From: Magnaporthiopsis rhizophila
Taxonomy: Eukaryota; Ascomycota; Sordariomycetes; Magnaporthales; Magnaporthaceae
Assembly: GCA_003049465.1 (NCBI GenBank)
Contig: PYSS01000159.1
Span: 1 to 64,000 of the forward strand
Direction: 5' to 3'
Length of the DNA stretch: 64,000 bases
Shown: positions 10,800-21,612 of the stretch, one piece after another
Layout: every line of letters begins with the position of its first letter
Position numbering within the stretch: the first letter of the stretch is position 1
Notes under the pieces: generated by a model
Databases searched by the model: none
Seen by the model: only the letters and a program-made list of their open reading frames with translations
What the model was told of the DNA's origin: nothing
Translations under genes and position numbers: made by a program

Positions 10800-13476
10800 C
10801 TATGATCCATACGCTACCTGGCCAAACGGCTTCTCCTCAGTCATCCCAGGGGCCATGAAATCGGTCTTGGGGTTGCCAGTTGCCTTGGCTGCCGAGCATC
10901 GGGCCATAGTGGGCGAGCTATTGATCTTGGTCAAAACTTGTGCACAACAAAGACTTGGACCTGGAAAGGGGTATCTAGCAGCGGGGTTGCGGCAACTAAA
11001 AAGGACAAACGGGACGCATACCTCCTGGAGACTACGTCGGTGAAGTAGAAGTTATCGATGGCCTGCTTGAGCGGCTGGCCAGTCGGCTTGGAGCCCTTGT
11101 TCTGGTCGACGAGCTGCACCTTGCTCAACTGCTGGAGAGCCACAGGCTCGACTACGTTGTAGGCGGCAAGGGCCGGGCTGATCTCAGCCATGCGATCACG
11201 CACGGCCGTCACATCGTCAAACGGCAACGGAGCGCCGAGGAATTCGCTAGCCGCACGAATAATCTTCCAGTCGGCCCGGGCGGCTCCGGGTAGCGATGTG
11301 GCGGCCCTCGTCATCTGCACACGGCCCTCAGTGTTGATGTATGTGCCCGTTTTCTCTGTGTAAGCCGCACCAGGAAGCACCACATCCGCAATCTCGGCAC
11401 CTCTGTCGCCATGATGGCCCTGGTAGACAACGAATGCGTCCTTGGGGATGTCCGCCGGATTGAACTCGTCGGCGCCGAGCAGCCACACAAACTTGGGCTT
11501 AATCTCGGCGACCGCGGCTGAGGGGGTCACGAAGCCAACCTCGAAGGCGCCGACTCTCGAGGCCGCCCGTTGCAGAACGTTATAGCCGTTCCACTCCTTG
11601 GTCAGGAAGCTGGATGCGTTCTTGTCGACAAAGGCACCCACGAGTTCGTAAATGGCTTTGGCGTCAGGATGATCTGTGACTCCAGAACCCACGATGACCA
11701 TTGGCCTCTTGGCTGTCTGGAGCTTTTTGCCGAACGGCCCAGCAAGGGCGTTCTTCAAGGCGGCAGCATCGACGCCCAGGTGCTCAAACTCGAATGTCGA
11801 ATCCCACGACTCACCCACAACACCAATCTCGAGGTCGGAGCGAAGCCATTGTTTCCTGATGCGAGCGTTCAAAACAGCAGCCTCATGCCTAGGGTTGCTG
11901 CCAACGATTAGTATAGCGTCGGCCTCTTCAATGCCGGCTATCCTAGAGTTGAACAGGTAATTAGAGCGGACATCGATGCCATGCGCAAGGGGTTGTCCTC
12001 CCGATGGCATGTCGAGGGCCAGGTTCTCCGAGCCCAGCTTGTTGGCGAGATCCTTCATAACAACAAGGGATTCGACTTCGGTCAGCTGACCGGCTATGAC
12101 TTTGAACTCGTTGTCTTTGGGTGCAGCCTTGGCGTAACCCTCGGCCACCACGGTCAGAGCCTGCTCCCACGAGGCGGGCTCAAATTTTCCCTCGCGCCGA
12201 ACCAGCGGGATCGTCAACCGCTGGGTGCGAAGACCATCACAGGCAAAGCGGGTCTTATCGTTGATCCACTCCTCGTTGACGTCGTCGTTGAGTCTCGGGA
12301 GAATGCGCATGACCTCGAGGCCGCGCGAGTCAACGCGGATGTTGGAGCAGAGGGCATCGAGGACGTCGATAGACTCGGTCTTCTTCAACTCCCATGGACG
12401 AGCCTTGAACGCATACGGCTTCGAGGTCAGAGCGCCGACTGGGCACAGATCGATAACGTTGCCCGACAATTCCGAATCCAGGTTCTTCTCCAGGTATGTT
12501 CCGATCTGGAGATCGTTGCCACGGCCGGTTGAGCCCATCTCGTTTGCGCCGGCGATGTCGTTCGCGAATCGAACGCATCGAGTGCAGTGGATACAGCGGT
12601 TCATGGATGTTTTGATCAGAGGCCCGATGTTCTTGTCCTCGACGGCGCGCTTGCCTCCAATCTCATGGAAGCGCCCTCTGTCAGCCCCATACCTCATCGA
12701 CTGGTCCTGCAGGTCGCACTCTCCGCCCTGGTCGCAGATAGGGCAGTCAAGTGGGTGGTTGGCTAGAAGGAACTCCATGACGCCCTCTCGCGCTTTGTGA
12801 GTGAGAGGCGAGTTGGTTTTAACCACCATGCCCGGCTGAACGGGCCATGCGCACGACGCTACCGGCTTCGGCGCCTTCTCTACCTCCACCAGGCACATTC
12901 GGCAGTTACCGGCGATCATGAGCTTTCTATTGGCAGCATGCCGCCGGTTAGTCGTCAGGTCCAGCTATTTGAACGAGCCGCCGAGATCGTCGCACACGCG
13001 GGCATAGAGGCGGATCCATACTCATGGTAGCAATATCTAGACAGAGGGAGCAAGGGCTGAGGTCAGTATTGGCAGGAGAGTGACATGAGAGAAGAGGGTT
13101 CGAACTCGTGGCCGCACCAACGCTCAAGAAGGGGTGAGTGTGACAGACCTTGGAACTGTAGCTCCCGCCTTCTCGCATGCCTGAATAAGAGCAGAGCCAG
13201 CTGCGACACGTCAGGGCCGAGCGTTCTGAGAGAAGGGCCAGCAGATCAGGGCAGCACAATGGATGTGCGTCCCTACCTTCTATTGAAACCTTCTTTCCGT
13301 CTGCGAGGCGGTTAGCAAAGCCGGGTATGCCAATTGAGCGTCCGAGAAGCTGCTCACTGACCAATGGTAAGCTCCACCTCAGCTGGACGTTGGGCAGTGG
13401 CGGAAAAAGCCCTCGGAGCATTGATGGCGTGTCTGCCAGTCCGCCAAGCCGAACGAGCCAGAGTCTGTCGAAGCAT
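10800..13476 (-). CDS. nuo-78: Complex I 75/78 kDa iron-sulfur subunit (NDUFS1), 6 exons
   Basis: Predicted 742 residues, close to the Neurospora protein. It is the electron-entry iron-sulfur subunit of mitochondrial NADH:ubiquinone oxidoreductase, in the matrix arm. Exons: 13476-13362, 13300-13277, 13200-13149, 13036-13022, 12926-11022, 10917-10800; total 2,229 bp, exact frame. The first 25 or so residues (MLRQTLARSAWRTGRH) form a mitochondrial presequence. Ligands are complete: [2Fe-2S] C66-x10-C77-x2-C80-x13-C94; N5-type H126-x3-C130-x2-C133-x5-C139; N4-type C180-x2-C183-x2-C186...C230. A molybdopterin-oxidoreductase-like domain follows. The C-terminus (SSPTMARCSAAK, then FMAPGM) matches the fungal family and is recovered only by splicing the last 104-bp intron. 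Two of the exons are only 24 and 15 bp, so automatic annotation may miss the 5' end. Confidence 0.96.
13022..13036 (-). other. 15-bp micro-exon of nuo-78 carrying a cluster ligand
   Basis: The exon between acceptor TCTAG and donor GTATGG encodes most of residues 64-69 (RYCYHE), including C66, the first ligand of the [2Fe-2S] cluster. Flanking introns are 112 bp (13037-13148) and 95 bp (12927-13021). Skipping it keeps the frame (15 bp), but would remove the ligand. Confidence 0.9.
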
Positions 13477-14109
13477 CGTATCGTCTCGGCGGATCGAAGC
13501 CGGTGATGGTCTGGGAGGGGAAAGCGGGCGCGGTGGTTTTCAAGCGTTAGGTCTGGTCTGGGTTTAATCGCGCCGACAGCGAGGGTGCTTTGGATCTCCA
13601 GTGGACTGCGGTCCGTCCAGCATTATTATCTCATGCCGTGCAATTGGCCAGCGCAACGACTGGAACGGGGCCCGCAACGTCTTTGGCACAACAGCTTCAG
13701 GTGGGTCTTGCTCGATTGCTCGCCCCCACCGGGACCGCGGTCTTCAAATCCAACTGGATTTTTTTTTTTCCTCTTTTTTTTCTTCTTCTTTCCACAACAA
13801 ATTGTATGATGAGCATGATTTCTCGTAGGTGAACTTGTGCCCTAGGCGTTCCGACTTGCTCGGGGCCTCGGCTTCTGTCGAGTCTTCCTCTATTTCGTGC
13901 TCTAGATTATATTTCGGCTCCGTTATGGAAGCGCGTGAGGGACTTGGACTCTTGGGTCTGGGTCTCGATGGCCAGGGCCTCTTACCGCCGGCAGCTACAT
14001 GAATCCGCCTCCCCGTTATTCTCTAAGTATTATTTTCAGCCCCCTTCCCCTCACATTGGACTGATTTGTGCAGACTGATGCTCGCATCGCGCAGCCAGGA
14101 ACGTCAGCG
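13477..14109. promoter_or_regulatory. Upstream region of nuo-78 with a CT-rich tract
   Basis: No gene is supported here. The stretch should hold the nuo-78 promoter and the 3' UTR of the next minus-strand gene. A long pyrimidine run lies at about 13758-13796 on the plus strand, interrupted by few purines. Small frames at 13585-13832 are read-through of this tract and are not genes. Confidence 0.5.
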
Positions 14110-14769
14110 CTAGTTGAGCAGTCGTTGGCCTAGGCTCGTCCGGCCCCAACAAATCCCTCCATTGCGATCTCTTCTCTCTCCAGGACTGCCTCCCATTTTT
14201 GCCCGCATGTTTGCCATGTGCATTAAGAATTCGTCGATGTGATGGGCACCCTCCTCGGCGACTAGACCCAACTGTTGGAGACTGTTCTCTCGGTTGGAAG
14301 GCTCTTCTTCGCCATGAAATTTCTTCCACAGCTCTAGTTCCCGAGCTGTCCCGTCCAACTTGTATTTAGTTTTCCGGTCGATTGGGGCACCCATGGCAGC
14401 CATGATGCCTCGCGTTTCGTCGAGTGGGAGTTCAGGCTCCGTTTCTCCCTCAGGCGTCCCCAGCTGCTTGTGCAGGAGACTACGCTTCTCGATGCGGCGT
14501 TTCTCCTGACGAACGAGATGGTGGAAGTTACGTCGGACCTCGGATGTGTACGCGTCAATGCCCTCTAGCAGGCGCTTGACTCTCTCCACTCTATCCCGGG
14601 CCGGTTGCGCCGCCGGTTGCGTGAAGTCTTCCTGCGCCAGCACGAAGATGACAGGATCTATATGGGTGAGTTTGGGAAGGAAGACCGCTTCAATGGACTG
14701 CGAGCCATCAGCCGGATGGGCACGCTCCTTGGTCGGAGGAGGTGGTGGTGGATCCATGTCGACTGTCAA
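14110..14769 (-). CDS. Unrecognised fungal protein, charged and helical
   Basis: A 219-codon frame starts MTVDMDPPPPPPT and has codon and base composition like the neighbouring genes. After a Pro-rich head there is a long charged, probably coiled-coil region (RDRVERVKRLLEGIDAY, and further on VRQEKRRIEKRSLLHKQLG) and a second helical stretch with HIDEFLMHMANMRAKMG. I do not recognise the family. There is no signal peptide, membrane segment or known catalytic motif. The last 20 or so residues after MRAKMG are low in helical character and may be intron or UTR read-through, so the true 3' end may differ. A function should not be assigned. Confidence 0.6.
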   Translation of the reverse strand: MTVDMDPPPPPPTKERAHPADGSQSIEAVFLPKLTHIDPVIFVLAQEDFTQPAAQPARDRVERVKRLLEGIDAYTSEVRRNFHHLVRQEKRRIEKRSLLHKQLGTPEGETEPELPLDETRGIMAAMGAPIDRKTKYKLDGTARELELWKKFHGEEEPSNRENSLQQLGLVAEEGAHHIDEFLMHMANMRAKMGGSPGERRDRNGGICWGRTSLGQRLLN

Positions 14770-15203
14770 GTGAGCGAACAGCCCCCAGATTGATGTCCTT
14801 GCCGCTCAGTTGGTTTGAGGATGTGAGGCAGAATGTGCCAGTGTGCAAGGCCGAAAGAGAGAGGCCAGGATCTGAAACCCGGTTGGCAAGGTTTGGGGAG
14901 GCGGCGAGAAGATTACTAAATGTGCGCAAGCTTTATAATACGGAAGGTGAGTGTGTGCAAACGGGCCCTGGTGTGTCCTTGACGAGCCACCGTATGTTGG
15001 GTAGGTGGATAAACAAACCAAGGTTGTGGAAGGCAGGAGCCCGTCGGCTTTGCCAGGAGCCGCGTCCCGAAATGCGTTCAACCTCTCCATTTCCTAGGAG
15101 TTGGGCATCGTGGCACCTTTATGAAAAGGGGAAAATATATCGCGGGCCAGATAGGCAAGTCTGGGCTAATATAAAGTTATATAAAATTAAGCGCCGCTCC
15201 GTT
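14770..15203. other. Flank between last gene and the AT-rich block
   Basis: The stretch holds the presumed promoter of the 14,769 gene. The plus-strand frame 14742-15230 runs antisense into that gene and has no features, so I do not call it. Base composition is still mixed up to about 15,110, and the transposon block begins at 15,204 after the target site CCGTT. Confidence 0.5.
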
Positions 15204-15331
15204 TGTCACGGCACTGCAGCTAGGTGCTAGGTTGAAGATCTGTTATTGCATAAGGAGGAAGGTCCGCTGGCTCCGTAGGGAGCCGGCGGATTATTGGCTA
15301 AATACAGGTGTGCGGGTTTGGTCCCGTGATA

Positions 15332-15900
15332 GTACCGCCCATTAAAACCGCAATTGGTCCTCCAACTGCCAATTAATGCTGTGCTATTGCTTGCATTTTG
15401 CTATCGTTTGGGTTTAGCTGATAATTATATAGCGTTATATTTCCAGCGTTGCGTTATTATTTATATTGTGTTACGGCATATTGGTAATAGTAATAAAGAA
15501 TTTTTTAATTATTAATAATATTGCGTTATTATTTGTTTTGTATAAATTATTATATAACATTGCATTATTATTTTTGCATTATTATTTTTATAATATTATA
15601 ATGCGTTATTATTAATAACAAAATGCTTTTTTCCAATTAGGAAATTATTATTTTATTTTTTCCTTTTATATACTTCCATTTTTATCGCTTTGCTTTATTT
15701 TTTTTCTTTTTCCCTAAGTTTTTGCTTTTTTTTTCCTTTTTTTTTACGATTAGTATATTATTAATATATTATTTTATTTTCTTTTTGCTTATATTTGCCC
15801 GTTTTTCCATTTATATTTCGATATTTTGCTGTTTCTATTTTTATTTCCTTATTATTGCTAATAATATAATAATCCTTATTTAAAGCAAGCCCGGCTCCAT
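15332..15900. repeat. AT-rich low-complexity DNA (TTATT/GCGTTATTATT runs)
   Basis: The stretch is made of short ATT-rich motifs, with GCGTTATTATT and TTGCATTATTATT recurring several times between 15,440 and 15,620, then T-rich runs to about 15,800. No coding signal was found. It follows the 5' LTR of the 128-bp-LTR element. Confidence 0.6.
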
Positions 15901-15911
15901 TTGGGGTATTC

Positions 15912-16172
15912 GATTTTTTTAGCAATAGAATTACAAAGTTATGGTTTGTATTTATTAAGTACTATTTATAGAAACTCGGAATTTTCTACTACAGGAGGAT
16001 TAATTTATTTCTTATTGGGTGGTTTAAGCAAAAAAAAAAGCACAAGCTACAGGAACTATTCTGCCTAAAACTATCAAACTCCGGGGACACCCTAAAGCTT
16101 CTGAGACCAAGCCATAGTCTAAAGACTATGAGTGGCTGGACTAATTATCCAGGTATGGTAACACTACAGAAN
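15912..16172 (+). pseudogene. nad2: Nuclear copy of mitochondrial nad2 plus group I intron core
   Basis: Positions 15916-16029 translate without a stop as part of NADH dehydrogenase subunit 2, with the hallmark string ELQSYGLYLLSTIYRNSE followed by STTGGLIYFLLGGLS. Immediately downstream, 16045-16168 has the conserved core of a group I intron: the ACTCCGGGGACACCCTAAAG element (P/Q region) and the AAGACTATG...GGTATGGTAACACTACAG element near the 3' end. Nuclear genes of this kind are not expected; this is a fragment of mitochondrial DNA. The only ambiguous base of the window (n at 16172) sits right at its end, so a mis-join in assembly is as likely as a true nuclear insertion. Confidence 0.85.
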
Positions 16173-16602
16173 CCCCTCTATAATTTTTTATATATATATT
16201 GCATCCGTATATATATTTTGGGGTATACCCGGTTTGTGGTTATATTACCGGTATTGTGGGTGCTTTTAACCCTTTTAAAAATATAAAATTCCTTTATCCC
16301 TGTACTGGTGGCAAAAATAAAACCGGGATATCTGTTAATTGCAACCAGTATTTTTCCTGTTATAAGTTATATAAAAAGGTGGGTTGCGCCGATATTTTGC
16401 CTGAATTTTGCTATATTCCTTATATAGTTTTTATTTATTAATGTTTCGTGTTTTAGGTTATAATTTTAATAAAGGGCGATTTTTATAATTTTATCGAGCT
16501 GGTTGGTGCTGCTAAAATTATATAAATGTAGGGTAACGATAAGCTTTTTTCCAAAAATTACCAATTTTTTCCTAATAATGCACCGGCAGATATTAATAAC
16601 GG
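16173..16602. other. AT-rich DNA of unknown origin
   Basis: This lies between the mitochondrial fragment and the Gypsy A LTR. An 80-codon frame at 16199-16441 has some Cys residues, but matches nothing I recognise. I see no repeat boundary inside. Confidence 0.4.
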
Positions 16603-19600
16603 TGTTACAATCACAAGCCTTCTGCTCCTAGGGTAGGGCACCTAAAGGCGGTGTTAAGCAGTACCGGTCTTGCAAGGCTACTTTGCACGTGATCTGGGGG
16701 TCTGATAAGAATATTATCTGTTATTGCTCGCCCAAAGGAATACCTTGGAGCTAACTTAGGTTGATTAATGCCAAGGCCCCAGTTAAAATTATTTTTAAAC
16801 AGGGCAAAAGTATCCTTTTATATACTCGTGATCCCTCCGTGCCATGCCTGTGCTATATGTGCTATATTTATAACCAATATAACCTATGCTATATATGCTA
16901 TATTTATAGCTAACATATTATTTTGGTTAGGTAAATGCCTGATCCTGTAACCTTTTTTTGTTTGGCCTTAATTATTAGGCTTTTAGCTTTTCTAACTGCG
17001 GGGTAAAAGCGTTTTATTGGGGATTAGCCCTAATCTTTTTGCTTTTTGCCAATCGTAATTATAACACCAGGTTTCCTTTTTTAGGCCAAATTTTTTTGGC
17101 CATAATTAATCCTTTTTTACCCTTTTATTAATAATAAATTATTTTTTTTCCCTTACCATTCCAGTCTTTTTTTTAACAAAATATCCGGTCAAATGCAAAA
17201 ATATAAGCCGGCATTTTTAATTATTTATTAAAATAACCTTTTTTTGCTATTTTATTTTCCTTTATTTTTATATTTTTTTGTTCTAATTGTAAGGCCAATG
17301 GCCTGTATTAGTGCGCTATATTCTTTTATAACCGTTCCCGTTACGAGCGGTGCGTTTGTTAAAATCGCTCCCGCTGTAATATTTTGGGCCTGGCACCAAA
17401 ACACCTGCTTATTTACAGTACTTAGTATTTTCGCTTAAAAGTAAAGCTAAAAGTTGCGGAAAAAAGCTACGGGCATTTTTTTCCAAAATTAAGCATTTGT
17501 AAAAACAAAAAAAAAATTAATAGCGTAAAAAAATAACTTGTGCTATTCGGTGCGGAATTAATAATATAAAAAAGCTAAAGCGGGTAAAAGGGAAAAAGGC
17601 TGAAAAAGCGGCCATGCAGCTTTTTATTGCACCTTTTAACCTTTTGGCCCCCGATTTTCCCTTACTGTTTGGTTGGAATAAGTTTAGGGTTAATTTAAAC
17701 CTTAACCTGTTTGCCTTTTTTAACCAGGTAAACTATAAAACTCTTAATAATTTTTTTTGGTTATATAACGCAATAATAGCATATTTGTTTTTTCAAACAA
17801 AAGGTTTTGGGTTTAATTTTTAGTATAACCTAATTAACCGAGCAAAAAGGTTCACGCTTTTTAGCTCGGTTAGTGCATTTTTTTGCTAATTCCCTTATAA
17901 TTATTTTTGCCGATATTTTTATAAAGTTTTCTGGCAATTTGTAAGGTTCGTTTTTTTTTTCACATATTATATTTGTGCCTGTACCCTGCCTATTTAACCA
18001 AATACCACCGTTTATAATAATATATTTTATTATTAAGGATTTTTTTGATTTTCCATTTTTAATTTTGGGTTTATTTTTATTAATTTTGTGCTTTCCGAAC
18101 CAGGCACTGCTAATTTTAGCAAAAAAATATAAAAAAGGGATAAATTTTTATAATTGGTAATAGCTGGAATTTATAATTAATTAGCAAAAATATTTTTTTA
18201 ATCCTAAACAGTTCGAATTTTTTGTAATCCAGCTTATTATTTGGCTGTTTTATTTTAATACTGCGGCGCAAAAAATAAATATTATCCCCTTTTTTAAAGA
18301 TCGATTTTTTAAGCCTTTTTTTATTTGTTTGGGTGGATATATATTTTTGAAATTTTTCGAGCTTTTTTTTATAGGTGCTTATATAATTTGGTTATTTTGG
18401 TAACCTGTATTTCCGTTATTGGAGCATTTTCTTTTGCCATGGATTTTTTATATACCGTAAATATAAATTTATAATTTGCAAAAAACGGGGTAATTTTCGT
18501 ACTTTTATATACCAAAGGATTATAAACAAATTAAATTATAAAAAATAATTATTGTTAGTTATTTTATTTATAATTAATATAATAATATAAATATTATTTT
18601 GTGATTTGGTTTGTTCGTTTTATTTATTTATTTGTTTTGGGATAATATATTATTAATAATACATATTTTGCTCCAAATTTGGCTATTAAAACCTTTTAAA
18701 ATTTATTAATAAATAATTTGTTTCGATCTGTAATTAATTTGTTGGGTGTTTTATATTTAACAATCATATTTTTAATAAGATATATGCTAATTTTACAGCA
18801 TTACTGCTTTTTTTATAAAATAAAAACAGGGTATATTTAATAAACCTGTTTATTATTATTAAAATATTATTATATTAAATATTTATCAGGGGCTTTTTTA
18901 ATTTAAAAAGCTTAACCATAAGATTTATCGTAATTTTTTGCCAAATTTTGCTAGATATTAGCAAAGGTTAAAATAATTTATAAGGTTTATACATACTGGC
19001 CTTATTTTTGGCATAATTTTTGCAATTTTTAATTGCTTTTCGAATTATAGCTTGGATATTTATAAACCTGTGATATTATTGCAATTTTTTCCAGGTTTTG
19101 GTTATTTTTTAATATTTATAAACCATTTGGCTATAAATTTACTGGATTTTTTTAGGGGTTTATTTTTTTAAGGCATAATTTTTGCTAATATTTATTATAC
19201 TGGAACCAAAAATCTATCTAGTTTTATGCTAAAATCGTGTGCATTTTTAGCGGCACTTTATTTTTATAATCCAATTAGCGATTTAGGGCATTTATTTGTC
19301 CGTTTTCCGATCCTTTTTTATATTTAATCCTAAAATTATAATCCTGGAAAAACTAATTTTACCGGATTTATTATTTATTCAGCATTTGGCAGGTGGTAAA
19401 ATGTGCTAAATTTGTATAATCCGTATAAACCATAATCTAATAATTTATTTTGCATAAATATACCCTTTATTTTTCCAATATTTGAATAATAATTATAAAT
19501 TTTTTATTATAAATTCGATAATTTAGCTTCGGTTCGTTTAATTTATAACAAAAAGGTATATAAATGCAGCTTTTTATTATTATTTTATTAGTTAAATTGG

Positions 19601-20340
19601 GCTTTAATCGCAAAATTTAATATATTAATTTTAACCTCGAAAAATTTATTTAGGTTTGGTAAAGCTAATATTGGTTTTTATATTATTATTTTTTTTAATA
19701 AATCGAAAACTTTTTATTTTTATATTTTTTAATAAAATTGGGTATTATTTTTGGTAAAATTTATAAATAAAAATGCTTTTTTGCTAAAATTTCGGATAAA
19801 CCGGCAGTAAAAGTTTAAAAAACCCAAAAAGCCTCGTATTTTTTTAATATTGGTTAATTTGGGCTATTTTTTTACAGTTTGTACCTTTTTGGGTTTTATT
19901 CGTACTTATCCTGGTATAATTATATATTTTAAAAAAACAATTTCCTATATATGCCATGTATATTTTTTGGATTTAACTAAAAGCTTTATATTTTGCAATT
20001 TTTGTAAAATTTTATATATATATTTTTTATATTTTTTTAGCATTTCCGAAAAAAAAAATATTATTTAAATAAGCAAATGCATAAATATCCAAATACTTTT
20101 GCAATATATGGTTAATTATCCGCTGGAATATAGCTAATATATTAATAAATCCAAAAGTTATTATCAGAAATTTGTATATGCCTAATCGGGTTCGGAAGGC
20201 AGTTTTTTACTTATTTCCTTTGTTAATTTTTAACAGGCCATATATTTTGCATAAATCCAAAATTATAAATTATTTGGCTTTGCCAAATTTATTTTGCAAT
20301 TTATTAATAAAAAATAAAAAATACCGGTTTTTTATTATTT
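16603..20340 (-). mobile_element. Gypsy chromovirus A, 5'-truncated, minus strand
   Basis: The 3' LTR (reverse complement) is 16603-17066, starting TGTTACAATCACAAGCC and ending AATTATAACA. The interior from 17067 aligns by eye, motif for motif, with Gypsy B, running backwards through the chromodomain/integrase region to the reverse transcriptase at about 19,960-20,338. Homology stops there, so gag, protease, part of RT and the 5' LTR are missing. All frames are broken by TAA/TAG codons, consistent with RIP. The left flank is AACGG; no matching right flank exists because that end is deleted. Confidence 0.75.
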
Positions 20341-20814
20341 ATCTTTTAAAGCTGGGTTATCGTTATTAATATTTGGGTAATTTTAAGGTTATTTTTATTT
20401 ATTTAAATCTGGCCTATTATAGTTTTGTTTTAAAAGATAGCAATATTAGTATTTAATACCTTTATTAACCTGCCTAATTATTATATCGATACCGAAGGTT
20501 AAGCATTGTTTAAATTGCATTGCAATTCCGTAAAATTTGCATCATTCCCATGGCCCAGCAGGCACTGGAGGGTATTACATCCGCTAAATAATTAAAATGC
20601 AGAGATATGGTTTGGGGTTAAAATATTTAGGGCTGGGTTTATTATGGTGGTATTATATTGGTATAATATTGGATTTTTATTGTTTTTGAGCGGTATAGGC
20701 GTGAGCGGTTTGCTGTAAATATGGTATAATTGCTGCAATACCGTTTTTCAGGATCGGGAAAAAGGCGGAACGCTATCGGTGGTTCCGTATCTTTTTTGTT
20801 AAGGTGCAACAAAC

Positions 20815-20939
20815 TGTTACAGCATTGCAGTTGGGTGCTAGGTTAAAAATCTGTTATTATATGAGGAAGGTCCGCTGGCTCTGTAGGGAGCCGGCGGATT
20901 ATTGGCTAAATACAGATATGCGGGCTTGGTCCCGTGACA
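20815..20939 (+). repeat. 3' LTR of the family L element
   Basis: This 125-bp copy matches 15204-15331, with mostly transitions (for example GTTAAAAATCTG against GTTGAAGATCTG). It is preceded by AACAAAC, as is the 3' LTR of the neighbouring miniature element, and is followed by the target duplication CCGTT. Confidence 0.75.
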
Positions 20940-20974
20940 CCGTTAATCCGGCGCCGGTGCACCGCCTTTTAAGG

Positions 20975-21612
20975 TATCACGGAACTAGACCAAGGCAGTA
21001 CCCGTTACACTAAAGCAAAAAGGAATATTGTTATATCTAAGGGTTATAATATGCTTGGTCCTTATATAAAGGATTATACCATAACAATACTCCACCTTTA
21101 TGCTGCAATTATCCTTAATTGCACAAATGCACAATTAAGGTCAATATTTGCACAAGGTTTGCTTTTTGGAGGCGCTGCACAAGTAATGTTAGCGCTGCAC
21201 AAGCAAGGTGCTAGCGCTGCAAAGTGCTAGCGCTGGCGCTATACAAATAAGGCGGTGGCGCTTTGTATATCGGAATGTACGTGCCACGGGGTCCAATTGC
21301 TTAATAAGCTTCCCTGAAAAGCCTTGGTCGGCTTTTTGAATTGTTGGAACCAATTGCCCCCCGCCCCCTGGCAGAAAAAGCGTTATAGGTGGTATTCCGT
21401 GCGCGTTGTGCTACCCAGATGCCACGCTACGAACGAAAATTTATGCGCACAACCGTGCGGGGAATTGAACTCGAGCAACCCAAAGTTAGATATAACAAAC
21501 TGTTACGGGATTAAATTAAGGCAGTACCCGTTACACTAAAGTAAAAGGGAACATTGTTATATCTAAAGGCTATGATGTGTTTGGCCCTTATATAAGGGAT
21601 TGTACCGTGATA
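20975..21612 (+). mobile_element. Miniature LTR element (TRIM-like, family R)
   Basis: Direct 112-bp repeats at 20975-21086 and 21501-21612 (start TRTYACGG, with CCCGTTACACTAAAG inside) bound a 414-bp interior with no coding potential. The flanks are TAAGG on both sides (20970-20974 and 21613-21617), a 5-bp target-site duplication. A solo 112-bp copy lies at 57047-57158. Size and structure fit a terminal-repeat retrotransposon in miniature. The interior has a GC-richer stretch with repeated GCGCTGCACAAG/GTGCTAGCGCTG motifs at about 21170-21245. Confidence 0.78.

Larger units (their letters stand above)
15204..20939 (+). mobile_element. LTR retroelement with 128-bp LTRs (family L), heavily filled
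   Basis: A 128-bp terminal repeat at 15204-15331 (TGTCACGG...CCGTGATA) recurs directly at 20815-20939 (TGTTACAG...CCGTGACA). The outer flanks are both CCGTT (15199-15203 and 20940-20944), a 5-bp target-site duplication that defines one insertion. A solo copy of the same LTR lies at 25767-25894. The interior no longer codes: AT-rich low-complexity DNA, a mitochondrial fragment, a truncated Gypsy remnant (16603 to about 20340) and 470 bp of unknown DNA (20341-20814). Orientation is assigned only from the LTR strand used here and is a guess. No primer-binding site was recognised. Confidence 0.7.

Noticed and set aside
10591..11043. 150-codon plus-strand frame
   Set aside because: It overlaps the last exons of nuo-78 in antisense and the convergent 3' region; no features.
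14742..15230. 162-codon plus-strand frame across the edge of the AT-rich block
   Set aside because: It starts antisense to the 14,769 gene, crosses into the retroelement LTR at 15,204 and has no domain.
21455..21485. tRNA-like B-box (GTTCAATTC on the minus strand)
   Set aside because: No matching A-box or cloverleaf could be folded around it. It lies in the interior of the miniature LTR element.
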